64,000 nucleotides of DNA from Fibrobacteria bacterium (GTDB lineage: Bacteria; Fibrobacterota; Fibrobacteria; UBA11236): positions 186,001-250,000 of the forward strand of contig JANYDA010000049.1 in the NCBI GenBank assembly GCA_025360005.1, in the 5' to 3' direction. Shown piece after piece: positions 35,271 through 44,026 of the stretch. A program made the translations under genes and the position numbers. Under the pieces are notes generated by a model. It did no database searches and was not told where the DNA came from. It was given only the letters and a program-made list of their open reading frames with translations. The first letter of the stretch is position 1; each line of letters starts with the position of its first letter.

Positions 35271-36104
35271 ATGCAAAAAGCTAAAAAGGGCGCCAGGGAA
35301 AAAATGGCGGCTCCGATCCATGGGAATATGGATCGGATGATCTTGGAGAATCTTCCCATTCTCCCCCGCTCCATGACATTTTCCAAGATGCTCGAGATGG
35401 ACAAAGCTTCCGCATCCTTGCGGAACAAGTGGCCTTGGTTCTTCCCCCCGCTCTGCGCCAGAAAAAACCAGGCGACGCTGTCGGACGTCGAGAAGGCGCG
35501 CTACATCTGCGCTTTCAATATGATTAACAACGACGGCACGCTCGGCCATCTCGTCGACCTGCATGCGGGCGCTTACGGACAGCACGGCAACCTCCTGCTG
35601 CTTCCCTGGCACCGCATGTTTCTGCTGCTGTTTGAAGCGGCCTTGCACAATTACCATCCCGACGTATGCATCCCCTATTGGGATTGGAACGAGGAGCAGT
35701 ATTTTCCCGACTGGCTCGCGGGCATCCTGCCGACCGTGCACACGCCCACTCGGACCATAAACGTCATCCGCAGTCCCGGCATGGGAAGCTGGCTGGCCGG
35801 GACCGTCTCGGGAACGCCTTCCGCGCTGGCGCAAACCAACTACAACAGCTTTTCCGGACCCATCAACGGCATCCACGGCGGGGTCCATATGTGGGTAGGC
35901 GGAACCATGAGCGACGCGGGCGTATCGCCCGCCGATCCGGTGTTCTGGCTCCATCACGCCAATCTGGACAGGTTATGGTGGCAATGGTACAACAGCCCCG
36001 CAGGCGGCCATCAGAATCCCATTATCGCGGGCCAGATCCTGCCATGGACTTATACCGAGCCAGATACCAGAAACATTATCTCCTTAGGCTATAAATACGT
36101 CTGA
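35271..36104 (+). CDS. Tyrosinase (type 3 copper phenol oxidase)
   Basis: Oxidises phenols to o-quinones with a dicopper centre. 277 residues. CuA ligands: H93 or H98, H105 (GQHGNLLLL) and H114 (PWHRMF). CuB ligands: H202 and H206 (GIHGGVHMWVGG) and H228/H229 (FWLHHANLDRLW). All six His positions are filled, so it should bind copper. It begins with a basic segment without a signal peptide, so cytoplasmic or unusually released. No caddie (MelC1-like) metallochaperone is adjacent. First gene of the cluster, followed 83 bases later by the multicopper oxidase. Confidence 0.9.
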   Translation: MQKAKKGAREKMAAPIHGNMDRMILENLPILPRSMTFSKMLEMDKASASLRNKWPWFFPPLCARKNQATLSDVEKARYICAFNMINNDGTLGHLVDLHAGAYGQHGNLLLLPWHRMFLLLFEAALHNYHPDVCIPYWDWNEEQYFPDWLAGILPTVHTPTRTINVIRSPGMGSWLAGTVSGTPSALAQTNYNSFSGPINGIHGGVHMWVGGTMSDAGVSPADPVFWLHHANLDRLWWQWYNSPAGGHQNPIIAGQILPWTYTEPDTRNIISLGYKYV

Positions 36105-36128
36105 GGGATGGAGGGATGGACGGATGGA
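36105..36128. repeat. Three tandem 8-base copies, GGGATGGA/CGGATGGA
   Basis: Starts directly after the tyrosinase stop. The unit GGGATGGA occurs twice and CGGATGGA once. The tract is short and its length could vary between strains. The effect on the gap to the multicopper oxidase start is unknown. Confidence 0.7.
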
Positions 36129-36187
36129 TTCCCGTGGTCGAGTAGTCGAAAACATCAAACACATTTTCCAAAGTAAAGGGTAAAGCA

Positions 36188-38179
36188 ATGGCAGAGATTT
36201 GGGTCCAACTGGAAAACCGTCCCTGGGACACCATGCCCAACAATATCGATCGCATGACCAACAGGAAGGCCGTGGACATAACCACCAAGGCATCGGAAAT
36301 CGTCACCGTCACCTCCCCCGACGCCGCGGGAACCGGCATCAGGGTAAGCCATACCCGGCGGATGTACGCGCCCTTGCGGGATAGCGCCGGAAAGGTGATG
36401 GACGCGCTTATTTACCGCCGCTACAAAGCCCCAGATCCCGCCGCGGGAATCGCGGAGTGGCAAGTGCCAGACGACCGGAAAATAAACCCTTGGGACATCA
36501 ACGAAAAAGATCCCACCGACTCGGGCACCATGGGCACCATTCCCGGCCCCGTGATCGAATGCAATGTGGGAGAGGAAATCAAGGTGCATTTCCGCAACCT
36601 CGACATGCGCCTCACCAAACCGGCCAAGGCCAGGGCCCACAGCTTGCATGTGCACGGCTTCGTATTCAAGCAGGAGCATGACGGCGCGTATCCGCTTTCC
36701 AACGCCGACTCCACGCAGCGCGTGGACGGAACCACGCCCGTCGCCGGGCAAATCGCCGCGCCGGACGAAACCGCGCTCTGGAACGCCGTTGCCCCCGGCA
36801 CCGGCGCCACTTTCGGCACTCTCAAAAAAGGCGATCGCGTCCCTCCGGGAGGCACCTTCGTATACAATTGGACGACCCAGGGCTGGCCCAGCACCGCCGG
36901 CGTGTGGCTCTATCATGATCATTCTTTCTGCGACGATAAGAACATGGGCCTGGGCGCCATCGGCATGGTGGTGATCCATAATCCCTCCGACACGGACAAT
37001 GATTTCACCGTTTCCAACGCGGACTTTCCGGCCGGCAGCCCCACGGGAAACCCCTTGGATATCAATTGTCATCCATTCCCGTTCGAGATGCTGGTCGATC
37101 CGGGCATCCTTCAAAAGGTGGGCGTGGTGGATCCGCATCTGCTGGATCTCATCAACCCCGGCGGACCGCATGAAATGGATATGCACGCGGCGGCGCACGC
37201 GACCAAAGCGACCGCCAAGCACGCTGCGGCCGAGGCTGCCAAGAATACCGAGAAAATTTTCAAGCCCGATCTACAAAGGGTCATCCAGGAAAATAATGTT
37301 CTCTTCCATCTGAATCCGGATTTCACCGCCATCAGGGGATTGTGCACCACCACCTACAAAGCGCCGCCGGCGCACGCCATGTATCTCCAGCTGTTCCACA
37401 AGCTGACCAGTTCCCCCGGCATGAACATCAACGGCAGGACCTACCTTGGCAATACGCCCTCCGTGGTGGCGGGCACGGCAACAAAAATGCGCTTCGGCGT
37501 GGTAGGCATGGGCCAAAGCGGCGATGTGCATACCTTCCATATCCATGGCCATCGTTGGACCGTGCCGGGGCCCGACGGCAATACGCCTACGGCGATCCAG
37601 GGCAGCGCCCAGGTCAAGTCCGTCTCCCAATTCGAAGACACCCGGATTTTTGGACCGGCCAATTCATTCGGCTTCACCATCAATGGGGCGGTGGGAAGCT
37701 TCATGCGGGCCGGGGGCAAATCGCCGGGAGACTCCAAAGGCGAATGGCATATGCATTGCCATTTCCTGGACCATATGATGAGCGGCATGATGGGCTCTCT
37801 CCTAATCGTGGACGGAGGCCAGCAAGCCATCTTCCCGGCGGGAGAGGTATGCCCTGAGGAGGATGTGATCCCGGCCGCCACCATCATCGTAAAGAACTTC
37901 GAATTTTCTCCGAAGGACATTTCCGTCCCCAGCGGGACGGTGGTGACTTTCAATTTCATCGATACTTTTCATTCCGCCACCACGGTGACCAAAACGGGGA
38001 GCATCAACAGGGTGGAGGTGAACGGGGGTCCGGGCGGCAACCTGGCCGCCAATTCCGGGACACCCGTTCCGGTGGGCGTACGGACACTAACGGTGACGGG
38101 TAACATGGGTGACCGGGTCGATTTCCAATGCGGGATACATGGAGCGTCGATGCCCGGCTCCATCACCATCTCCATGTAG
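36188..38179 (+). CDS. Multicopper oxidase with an added C-terminal cupredoxin domain
   Basis: 663 residues. The laccase-type copper sites are present: HSLHVHG (151-156), WLYHDHS (243-245), HTFHIHGH (448-455) and WHMHCHFLDHM (521-530; type 1 Cys 524). After the standard end, about residue 550, there is an extra domain: IIVKNFEFSPKDISVPSGTVVTFNF, FHSATTV and FQCGIHGASMPGSI, a plastocyanin-like type 1 copper site with His, Cys, His and Met. This could feed electrons from or to the laccase core. There is no signal peptide. It should oxidise phenols or metals with reduction of oxygen to water. Confidence 0.92.
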   Translation: MAEIWVQLENRPWDTMPNNIDRMTNRKAVDITTKASEIVTVTSPDAAGTGIRVSHTRRMYAPLRDSAGKVMDALIYRRYKAPDPAAGIAEWQVPDDRKINPWDINEKDPTDSGTMGTIPGPVIECNVGEEIKVHFRNLDMRLTKPAKARAHSLHVHGFVFKQEHDGAYPLSNADSTQRVDGTTPVAGQIAAPDETALWNAVAPGTGATFGTLKKGDRVPPGGTFVYNWTTQGWPSTAGVWLYHDHSFCDDKNMGLGAIGMVVIHNPSDTDNDFTVSNADFPAGSPTGNPLDINCHPFPFEMLVDPGILQKVGVVDPHLLDLINPGGPHEMDMHAAAHATKATAKHAAAEAAKNTEKIFKPDLQRVIQENNVLFHLNPDFTAIRGLCTTTYKAPPAHAMYLQLFHKLTSSPGMNINGRTYLGNTPSVVAGTATKMRFGVVGMGQSGDVHTFHIHGHRWTVPGPDGNTPTAIQGSAQVKSVSQFEDTRIFGPANSFGFTINGAVGSFMRAGGKSPGDSKGEWHMHCHFLDHMMSGMMGSLLIVDGGQQAIFPAGEVCPEEDVIPAATIIVKNFEFSPKDISVPSGTVVTFNFIDTFHSATTVTKTGSINRVEVNGGPGGNLAANSGTPVPVGVRTLTVTGNMGDRVDFQCGIHGASMPGSITISM

Positions 38180-38200
38180 CTACCCATCCCTGTTGAACTT

Positions 38201-38230
38201 GGGGCCGTCCCGCCTTTTCGGGACGGCCCC
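38201..38230 (+). terminator. Perfect 12-bp hairpin between the multicopper oxidase and copper-radical oxidase genes
   Basis: GGGGCCGTCCCG, loop CCTTTT, then CGGGACGGCCCC. There is no T-run after it, so it may slow transcription or protect the upstream message rather than stop transcription fully. The next gene starts 36 bases downstream with its own GAGGG ribosome-binding sequence. Confidence 0.6.
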
Positions 38231-38265
38231 TCATCCGCTTCCACTTAATCGCGAGGGATAAAGAA

Positions 38266-40002
38266 ATGAAAGAATCGGTAGGCAAGATCAAGGACATCGG
38301 TCCCGCTCACCACAGGCGCATCCTTAAATTCATCAACGATGCCGGCAGCCCGTTCGATCTGATGCGCATGCCGGCGCGTCCGGTCTCCGCGGAGCAGATG
38401 GCCATGGGCGGCAAGGATGCCGGAATGGATAAGCCCGTTCAGCTGATGGATGCCAAGTCCGCGAAGGCTTTATTTGCGCTCCGGGAGCTACGATTCCCCA
38501 TGGGGTTCACCAACATCGAGCAATTCAACCGGGCCGTGAACATCAACATCCGGAAATTGCTCGATCTTTTGAGCGACGCCATGTTCGGCAGTTGGCAAAC
38601 CTTGCCTTACACCATTCCCCGGCAAGGCGGAGGAAGCGTCAGCATCGTCCATGCGGCCTTGCTTCACACGGGAAAGGTGCTGTTCCTAGATGACGGCCCC
38701 ACTCCCATCTGGGATCCGAACGACGAGGTGAATCCGCAGTTCGAATTTCCGGCCACAAACCCCGCCTATTCCCTGACCTGCAGCGGGCATAGCTTCTTGT
38801 CCAACGGAAGCCTGCTTGTCGTGGGCGGCGGCGGCTTCGGCCCGGTGGCGGGCGCCAACAAGGGTTTTAAGTTCGATCCCGTCGCCAAAACATGGGCCAA
38901 GACCGCCGGCGATATGAACAAGGTGAGATGGTACCCGACGGCCGTAACGACCGGGGACGGGCGCATGCTCGCCGTAGGCGGTTGGAACCAGAGCGGAGTC
39001 CTGCAGGATGATATCGAAGTGTACGATGAGGCTTCCGACTCCTTCACCACCATCACCGGCGCGACTTTGGGTTTCCCCAATCTCTATCCCGGCCTCCACC
39101 TGCTTCCCAACAACGTGCTCTTCTACACCCGGACCGGCTGGGGCCATGCGGGTGGCTCGCCTCCCAGCTCCAACGACGGGTCCGCCTACCTCCATTTCAC
39201 CAGCCCCACCTCCGGAAGCTGGAATGCCATAGCCCCTTCGGCCATCAACCGCAGCAAGGGGATGTCGGTACCCATCTACCGGAATACCTGCCCGCATACC
39301 AGGATCCTGGTGGTGGGCGGATGCGACGCATCAGGATCCGGGATAAATTCCGCCGCGGAAATCATCGACGCTTCGTTCCTGTCTCCGGCAAGCGCATGGT
39401 CGTTCACGGCGCCCTTGTCGGACCCCAGTTTGCGCAGACAATGCAATGCCGTCCTGCTTCCCGACAATACGGTCTTCGTGGCCGGAGGAGTCACCTCGCC
39501 CGGATCCCCATGCATGCTTTTCGATCCCGTGTCGAATACCTGGTCTCCGATGGCCGACCTGCCTTCGGCCAGGATGTACCACTCCGTGATGATCCTGCTT
39601 CCCAACGGAAAAGTCATGATGTCCGGATGGGCCAACGACGCTCCCAGCGGAACCATCGAGCTGTATAGCCCGCCCTACCTGTTCAAAGGGCCCCGACCGG
39701 TCATTTCCGGCGCGCCGGCTTCGGTAGGATTCGGAAGCCAGTTCACCATCGCCACCCCCGACGCCACCACGATTACTCGGGTAACCCTGGTCAAGCCGAT
39801 GGCCGTCACGCATCAAACCGAAACCAACCAGCGGGTGATCGAATTGACGTTCCTTCACGATCATGTGCACCCGAATAATCTGATCGCCACCGCTCCCGAT
39901 GGAGGAAGCCCCCATGCCTTCGCGCCCAGCGGGTACTACATGCTCTTTATCCTCAACGGAAACGGCGTTCCATCGGTAGCGAAATGGATTTGGCTGAATT
40001 AG
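38266..40002 (+). CDS. Copper-radical oxidase (glyoxal/galactose oxidase-like, AA5-type)
   Basis: 578 residues. A kelch-type propeller with VVGGGG, AVGGW and VVGGC blades is followed by a DUF1929-type C-terminal domain (about 470-578). The copper-radical residues known in galactose/glyoxal oxidases are all at the expected motifs: C172 (CSGHSF) for the thioether, Y223 (RWYPTAV) as the radical Tyr, Y438 and H439 (RMYHSVM), and H516 (AVTHQTETNQR). RWYP is closer to glyoxal oxidase than to galactose oxidase. Expected product: an aldehyde or acid plus hydrogen peroxide. No signal peptide; a leading helical segment precedes the propeller. Confidence 0.9.
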   Translation: MKESVGKIKDIGPAHHRRILKFINDAGSPFDLMRMPARPVSAEQMAMGGKDAGMDKPVQLMDAKSAKALFALRELRFPMGFTNIEQFNRAVNINIRKLLDLLSDAMFGSWQTLPYTIPRQGGGSVSIVHAALLHTGKVLFLDDGPTPIWDPNDEVNPQFEFPATNPAYSLTCSGHSFLSNGSLLVVGGGGFGPVAGANKGFKFDPVAKTWAKTAGDMNKVRWYPTAVTTGDGRMLAVGGWNQSGVLQDDIEVYDEASDSFTTITGATLGFPNLYPGLHLLPNNVLFYTRTGWGHAGGSPPSSNDGSAYLHFTSPTSGSWNAIAPSAINRSKGMSVPIYRNTCPHTRILVVGGCDASGSGINSAAEIIDASFLSPASAWSFTAPLSDPSLRRQCNAVLLPDNTVFVAGGVTSPGSPCMLFDPVSNTWSPMADLPSARMYHSVMILLPNGKVMMSGWANDAPSGTIELYSPPYLFKGPRPVISGAPASVGFGSQFTIATPDATTITRVTLVKPMAVTHQTETNQRVIELTFLHDHVHPNNLIATAPDGGSPHAFAPSGYYMLFILNGNGVPSVAKWIWLN

Positions 40003-40043
40003 ACGGACCAACCCTGCAACCCAACAACACCTAGGAAAAATCC

Positions 40044-41564
40044 ATGACCGCAATTGCTTCCTTTAAAATCCATCCTGCCATCGGCATCGCGCGTCTGGGC
40101 AACAGCCCGGACGGGTATTTTATCGGTCCGGAAATACCCGGCGCGAATGCACCTCCTTCCGGCGGATACAAGGATTCGCAAATGAAGGTGAAGCGGCAGG
40201 CCGCGCGATTCAGGATCTTCGCTTATGATGCGGACGGAAAGGTCGTAAAGGAGATCACCGCCGCGGATGCGGAAATCGAGTGGACCGTGCAGCTGGCCAA
40301 CAAGAAAGCCGGTTGGAAAAAATTCGCCGGGTTGAAAACGGATGCGGGATTGAGGAATGCTTCCGAGAAAAACCGGAGCCAATTGATCATAGACCCGGGC
40401 GAGCGGACCCTGGGCGGGATAAATTCCTCGGCACACTTCGATACCGGCAGCTTTTATGCGGAGACGGTTCCCTTGGGGGAAATGAGAACGGATAAAGACG
40501 GCCGCATGATTGTGCTGGGCGGATTCGGCCATTCCGCCTCGCCGCATAACAAGAAGCTCACCGAGTTCGCCAACAATGACGGCTGGCATGACGATGTGTC
40601 GGATGGACCGGTCAAAGCCTCCGTGAAACTGAAAGGCGCAGCCAAAAGCCTGAATGCATCGCCCGCTTGGGTAATTTGCGCCCCGCCCGATTTCGCGCCC
40701 TCTTTGACCAACGTGATCAACCTGCATGACGCCTTGTTGCAGGCCGCTATCGACAGGCTGGGCGAAAAGATCCCCGACATCCCATCTTTTACCCGGGACA
40801 TATACCCCATCCTCAGCAGGGCGAACAATATGAAATGGGTTAGCATGATGATGTGGAAAATGCATCATGCGCAGGGAGGGAAACCCAAGTCTCTGGAAAG
40901 CAAGCACAAGGACATGGAAGAAAGCATGCCTCTCGTATCGAATGACGCATTGAGGAAAAAAGTATTCGCGAAGCTTACCGATCCAAATGACCCCTTGGGC
41001 GGGGAAGACAACGATATGCCCATGCTCTGGAGCGATCATTACCAGGATCAAAAAAAGAAAAACGGAGAGCCGAGGAACGAAACGCTTTGCAAATGGCAAT
41101 ATGACTATCTGCAAAAGTGGGCGGCGGGAAATTTCATAAAGGATTGGTCGGGGTTGCCGGCGCCGTCCGGAATCATCCATCCGCAAGGGCTCGATAAGGC
41201 GGCTTTGGAAAACTGCATCGGGGGCCCTTTTTTTCCGGGTATCGAAGCCAGCTGGCTCCTCAGGGATCATTTCGGATTCATGGAACCGTTCCGCCTGTCC
41301 CATGCCATCCTTGCGGCGGGAGACGTCACCAAGCAGATGGCCCTGCCTTGGCAGGCCGACTTCTACGACTGCCAACAAGAGGACGCGCTCGCCTGGTGGC
41401 CGGCCCAGCGACCCGACGATATCTTTACCGACGACTCTCCCGAGATGCACAAGTGGACGCGCTGGCACGTTACCGATTTCCAATCCATGGTCGAGAAATG
41501 GCATCACTTGGGGTTCGTGATCAAAAAGGGGGAAAGGTATTTGGAATCGGAGAGAAACCCTTAA
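40044..41564 (+). CDS. lodA: LodA-type cysteine-tryptophylquinone (CTQ) amino acid oxidase
   Basis: 506 residues of the LodA/GoxA family, which oxidise an amino group (lysine epsilon or glycine) to aldehyde or keto product with release of ammonia and hydrogen peroxide. The opening SFKIHPAIGIARLGNSPDGYFIGPE is characteristic. The quinone is built from a Cys and a Trp: C391 in ENCIGGPFFPGIE and W436 in LPWQADFYDC. Both are present. Substrate specificity cannot be read from sequence; both lysine and glycine oxidases exist in the family. No signal peptide. It lies 4 bases before the lodB-like gene. Confidence 0.88.
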   Translation: MTAIASFKIHPAIGIARLGNSPDGYFIGPEIPGANAPPSGGYKDSQMKVKRQAARFRIFAYDADGKVVKEITAADAEIEWTVQLANKKAGWKKFAGLKTDAGLRNASEKNRSQLIIDPGERTLGGINSSAHFDTGSFYAETVPLGEMRTDKDGRMIVLGGFGHSASPHNKKLTEFANNDGWHDDVSDGPVKASVKLKGAAKSLNASPAWVICAPPDFAPSLTNVINLHDALLQAAIDRLGEKIPDIPSFTRDIYPILSRANNMKWVSMMMWKMHHAQGGKPKSLESKHKDMEESMPLVSNDALRKKVFAKLTDPNDPLGGEDNDMPMLWSDHYQDQKKKNGEPRNETLCKWQYDYLQKWAAGNFIKDWSGLPAPSGIIHPQGLDKAALENCIGGPFFPGIEASWLLRDHFGFMEPFRLSHAILAAGDVTKQMALPWQADFYDCQQEDALAWWPAQRPDDIFTDDSPEMHKWTRWHVTDFQSMVEKWHHLGFVIKKGERYLESERNP

Positions 41565-41568
41565 CGCG

Positions 41569-42684
41569 GTGTTGAAGGTCCACGATGGGAAAACCGTGAA
41601 GCGGGTTGATATAGCCATAGCGGGCGGTGGCCCGGCGGGCGCCTCGGCCGCGATTTCCCTATCACAAAAAGGCTACTCCGTGGCCGTGATGGAAAAAAGC
41701 CGCTTCGAGAACATCCGTTATGGCGAAACGCTGGCGCCCAAAATCCGCCATTTGCTGATGGACCTGGGCATTTGGAAACGGTTTCTGGATGACAACCACC
41801 TTAAATCGAACGGCATCCAATCGGCATGGGGGCGGGAGGAATTATTCGAGAACGACTTCCTCCTTAATCCTTACGGGAACGGTTGGAATTTGGATCGTGT
41901 CCGGTTCGATGCCATGTTGCTGGATGAAGCCCAAAAGAAGGGCGCGCTGGTGTTTCGCGGGGCCGCCTGGGAGGAATGCTCCCAGAGCGGCGCGGGAGAG
42001 TGGAACATCGCCATCCAATGCGATGGCGCGCAGCACCGATTCCAATCCCGTTTTCTCATTGATGCGACCGGACGATCTTCTTCCATCGCCAAGAGCATGG
42101 GCGCGAGGCGGATTCATTGCGACCAGTTGATCGGCGTGGCGGCGTTCTTTCCCACTCCCGGCGGAACGACTTCGCATACAGGATATACGCTCATCGAATC
42201 CGAGGAAAACGGTTGGTGGTATTCGGCGGAATTGCCTCAAAGCGAAACCGTTGCCGTATTCATGACGGACGGGGATTTATACGCCGGTTCAAAAAAGCGT
42301 TCGCCCGGATTCTGGAGGGAGAGGCTCGCTTCCTCCGTCTTTACGAAAAACCGCTTCGAGCTTCCAAAAATGACCGCAAATCCGCGCGCCGTTGCGGCGA
42401 ACACTTCCATAATCCACCCGGTGGCGGGCGCGGATTGGTTAGCGGTGGGTGATGCCGCGCTTTCCCTCGATCCGCTTTCCTCCCAGGGAATTTATAAGTC
42501 GATGGAATCCGGAATCAATGCCGCAAAATCCGTCGATGGAAAATTCCGCGGTACTGGCGGAGCGCTGCGCGGGTACTCGGATTCCATCGCCGCAGCGTTC
42601 AAAAGTTATCTGAATGTGCGGCGGTCCCATTATAAAAAAGTCAACCGATGGCCGGAATCGGCTTTCTGGAGAAGAAGATCCTGA
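41569..42684 (+). CDS. lodB: LodB-type flavoprotein for CTQ maturation
   Basis: 371 residues, GTG start (TTG three bases on is the alternative). It has an FAD-binding Rossmann motif at residues 14-29 (IAIAGGGPAGASAA), a GETLAPKIRHLLMDLG segment and the second FAD motif near 290 (VGDAALSLDPLSSQGI), as in tryptophan-halogenase-like monooxygenases. In characterised systems the LodB/GoxB partner is needed to make the quinone in LodA/GoxA. Direct adjacency to lodA supports that role. Codon usage is less GC-rich than in many neighbours. Confidence 0.88.
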   Translation: MLKVHDGKTVKRVDIAIAGGGPAGASAAISLSQKGYSVAVMEKSRFENIRYGETLAPKIRHLLMDLGIWKRFLDDNHLKSNGIQSAWGREELFENDFLLNPYGNGWNLDRVRFDAMLLDEAQKKGALVFRGAAWEECSQSGAGEWNIAIQCDGAQHRFQSRFLIDATGRSSSIAKSMGARRIHCDQLIGVAAFFPTPGGTTSHTGYTLIESEENGWWYSAELPQSETVAVFMTDGDLYAGSKKRSPGFWRERLASSVFTKNRFELPKMTANPRAVAANTSIIHPVAGADWLAVGDAALSLDPLSSQGIYKSMESGINAAKSVDGKFRGTGGALRGYSDSIAAAFKSYLNVRRSHYKKVNRWPESAFWRRRS

Positions 42685-42734
42685 AAAGGATTGGAAGGGC
42701 GCGAAACCTTAACGGGGCGTTGAAAAAGCCCTGT

Positions 42735-43793
42735 TTAAACCGGCGGTACGAAAAGATCCGGCATCTTTTCCAGCACGGAGGATTCGTCCATGCGGCGCAG
42801 GGCTTCCAGCAGGATTGCCATGGTGTCCCCGTCCAGGTTGGCTTCCGGGGGGACCTGATCGGGGTTGAAGCGGAAGGAACCGGCGCCCCAACGCAGCGCT
42901 TCGTCCACCGCCAGGGTACCACCCACGTTACCCAGGCTGGCGTGGATGAGCCCGCCTTCGCGGAAGCCGAAGCGCGCGCGCCGCGGCCCCTGCTCCACCA
43001 GCAACGTGCCGGTCATGCGCGCCGTCATCACCGTTTGCACCAGGTCCGTGAAGGCGAAGAAGCGCAGGTCCCCGGAAAGGCCCGGCGAAAGCAACTGCGC
43101 CAGCTTCTGGTTGGTGGCCTTGATACGCTTGGAGAGCATGCGGTAGAGGATGATGCTGAGCACGGGAAATTCCGCCACCAGCTTGTGGAAGTTGTCCCGG
43201 GAGATGGCCAAGGTCAGGCACTCCTCCATCGCGTCGACTTGGTTGCTGGTGGCCGCGCCGGTAAGGATGGACATCTCGCCGAAGCAATCGCCTTTGCGCA
43301 ATACGGAAAGCTCCAGGACGCGCCCGTCCGCTCCGCGGGAGGCGATACGCACCATTCCCTTGAGCAGAACGTGGAAATGGGAGCTGGTGGTATTGGCTTG
43401 GAGGATGATATCGCCTGCGCGGTAGTTCATCGCACTGGCGCGTTCGCGGAAGGCGCGCGCCACCGTCACCGGCATTTGATCCAGGAACGGCATGGCCATC
43501 TGGTTTTCGGCGGTGAGGACTTCTTCGAATTGCATGGCGGGTTTGGAAAGCTTGCTCATGCGGCAGAAGCTCCAGCGGCAGGAGCAATTCTTGTATCCGG
43601 ATTCGATCTGCCCTTCCGCCTTGCGGCCGTCCATGGCCACGGGGATAAAGGTAGCCACGGGCATGGAGCATACCTGCAATTGGTTGCCGAACACGCCCGG
43701 CATCTGCACCTGCAGGGAGTCCCCCTTGGTATAGAAGGGGCAATTGTGCAACTCCACGGCCTTGAGGGCCCAGGATTTTTCCGCTTCATCCAT
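42735..43793 (-). CDS. Cyclic-nucleotide-binding and DUF4388 regulatory protein
   Basis: Three parts in 352 residues. An N-terminal Cys-rich segment (about 15-80: HNCPFYTKGD, VCSMPVA, KNCSCRWSFCR) could bind metal. The middle (about 100-220) is a cNMP-binding domain (AGDIILQANTTSSHFHVLLKGMVRIAS, VLRKGDCFGEMSILTG). The C-terminal 120 residues resemble DUF4388/PATAN (MTGTLLVEQGPRRARFGFREGGLIHASLGNVGG). No HTH was seen, so it probably acts through protein contacts. It converges on lodB with 50 bases between. Confidence 0.8.
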   Translation of the reverse strand: MDEAEKSWALKAVELHNCPFYTKGDSLQVQMPGVFGNQLQVCSMPVATFIPVAMDGRKAEGQIESGYKNCSCRWSFCRMSKLSKPAMQFEEVLTAENQMAMPFLDQMPVTVARAFRERASAMNYRAGDIILQANTTSSHFHVLLKGMVRIASRGADGRVLELSVLRKGDCFGEMSILTGAATSNQVDAMEECLTLAISRDNFHKLVAEFPVLSIILYRMLSKRIKATNQKLAQLLSPGLSGDLRFFAFTDLVQTVMTARMTGTLLVEQGPRRARFGFREGGLIHASLGNVGGTLAVDEALRWGAGSFRFNPDQVPPEANLDGDTMAILLEALRRMDESSVLEKMPDLFVPPV

Positions 43794-44026
43794 GGTTAAA
43801 ACTTAACCTTTTATCGTTTCGGACGTAAGGCGCGCCACGCCCGGGCGCAGTTCGCTAGAGGTCCCCCAGCCCTTATTCCACCGAGGTTTGGAGGTTTTTG
43901 GGCCGGAACCGGTAACCATCAAGAGGATATACCTGCCAGGCCGCCGATCTCAAGGGGAAAGTGCGGAAAGAGAAAGGGGCTAGGCGATAAGCGGAGCCGC
44001 GGCGCAACCGGGCCCGGAAGGAGCGC

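Noticed and set aside
39999-41618. Open frame of about 540 codons opposite lodA
   Set aside because: lodA has the CTQ residues and a matching partner gene; the reverse frame has no recognisable feature.
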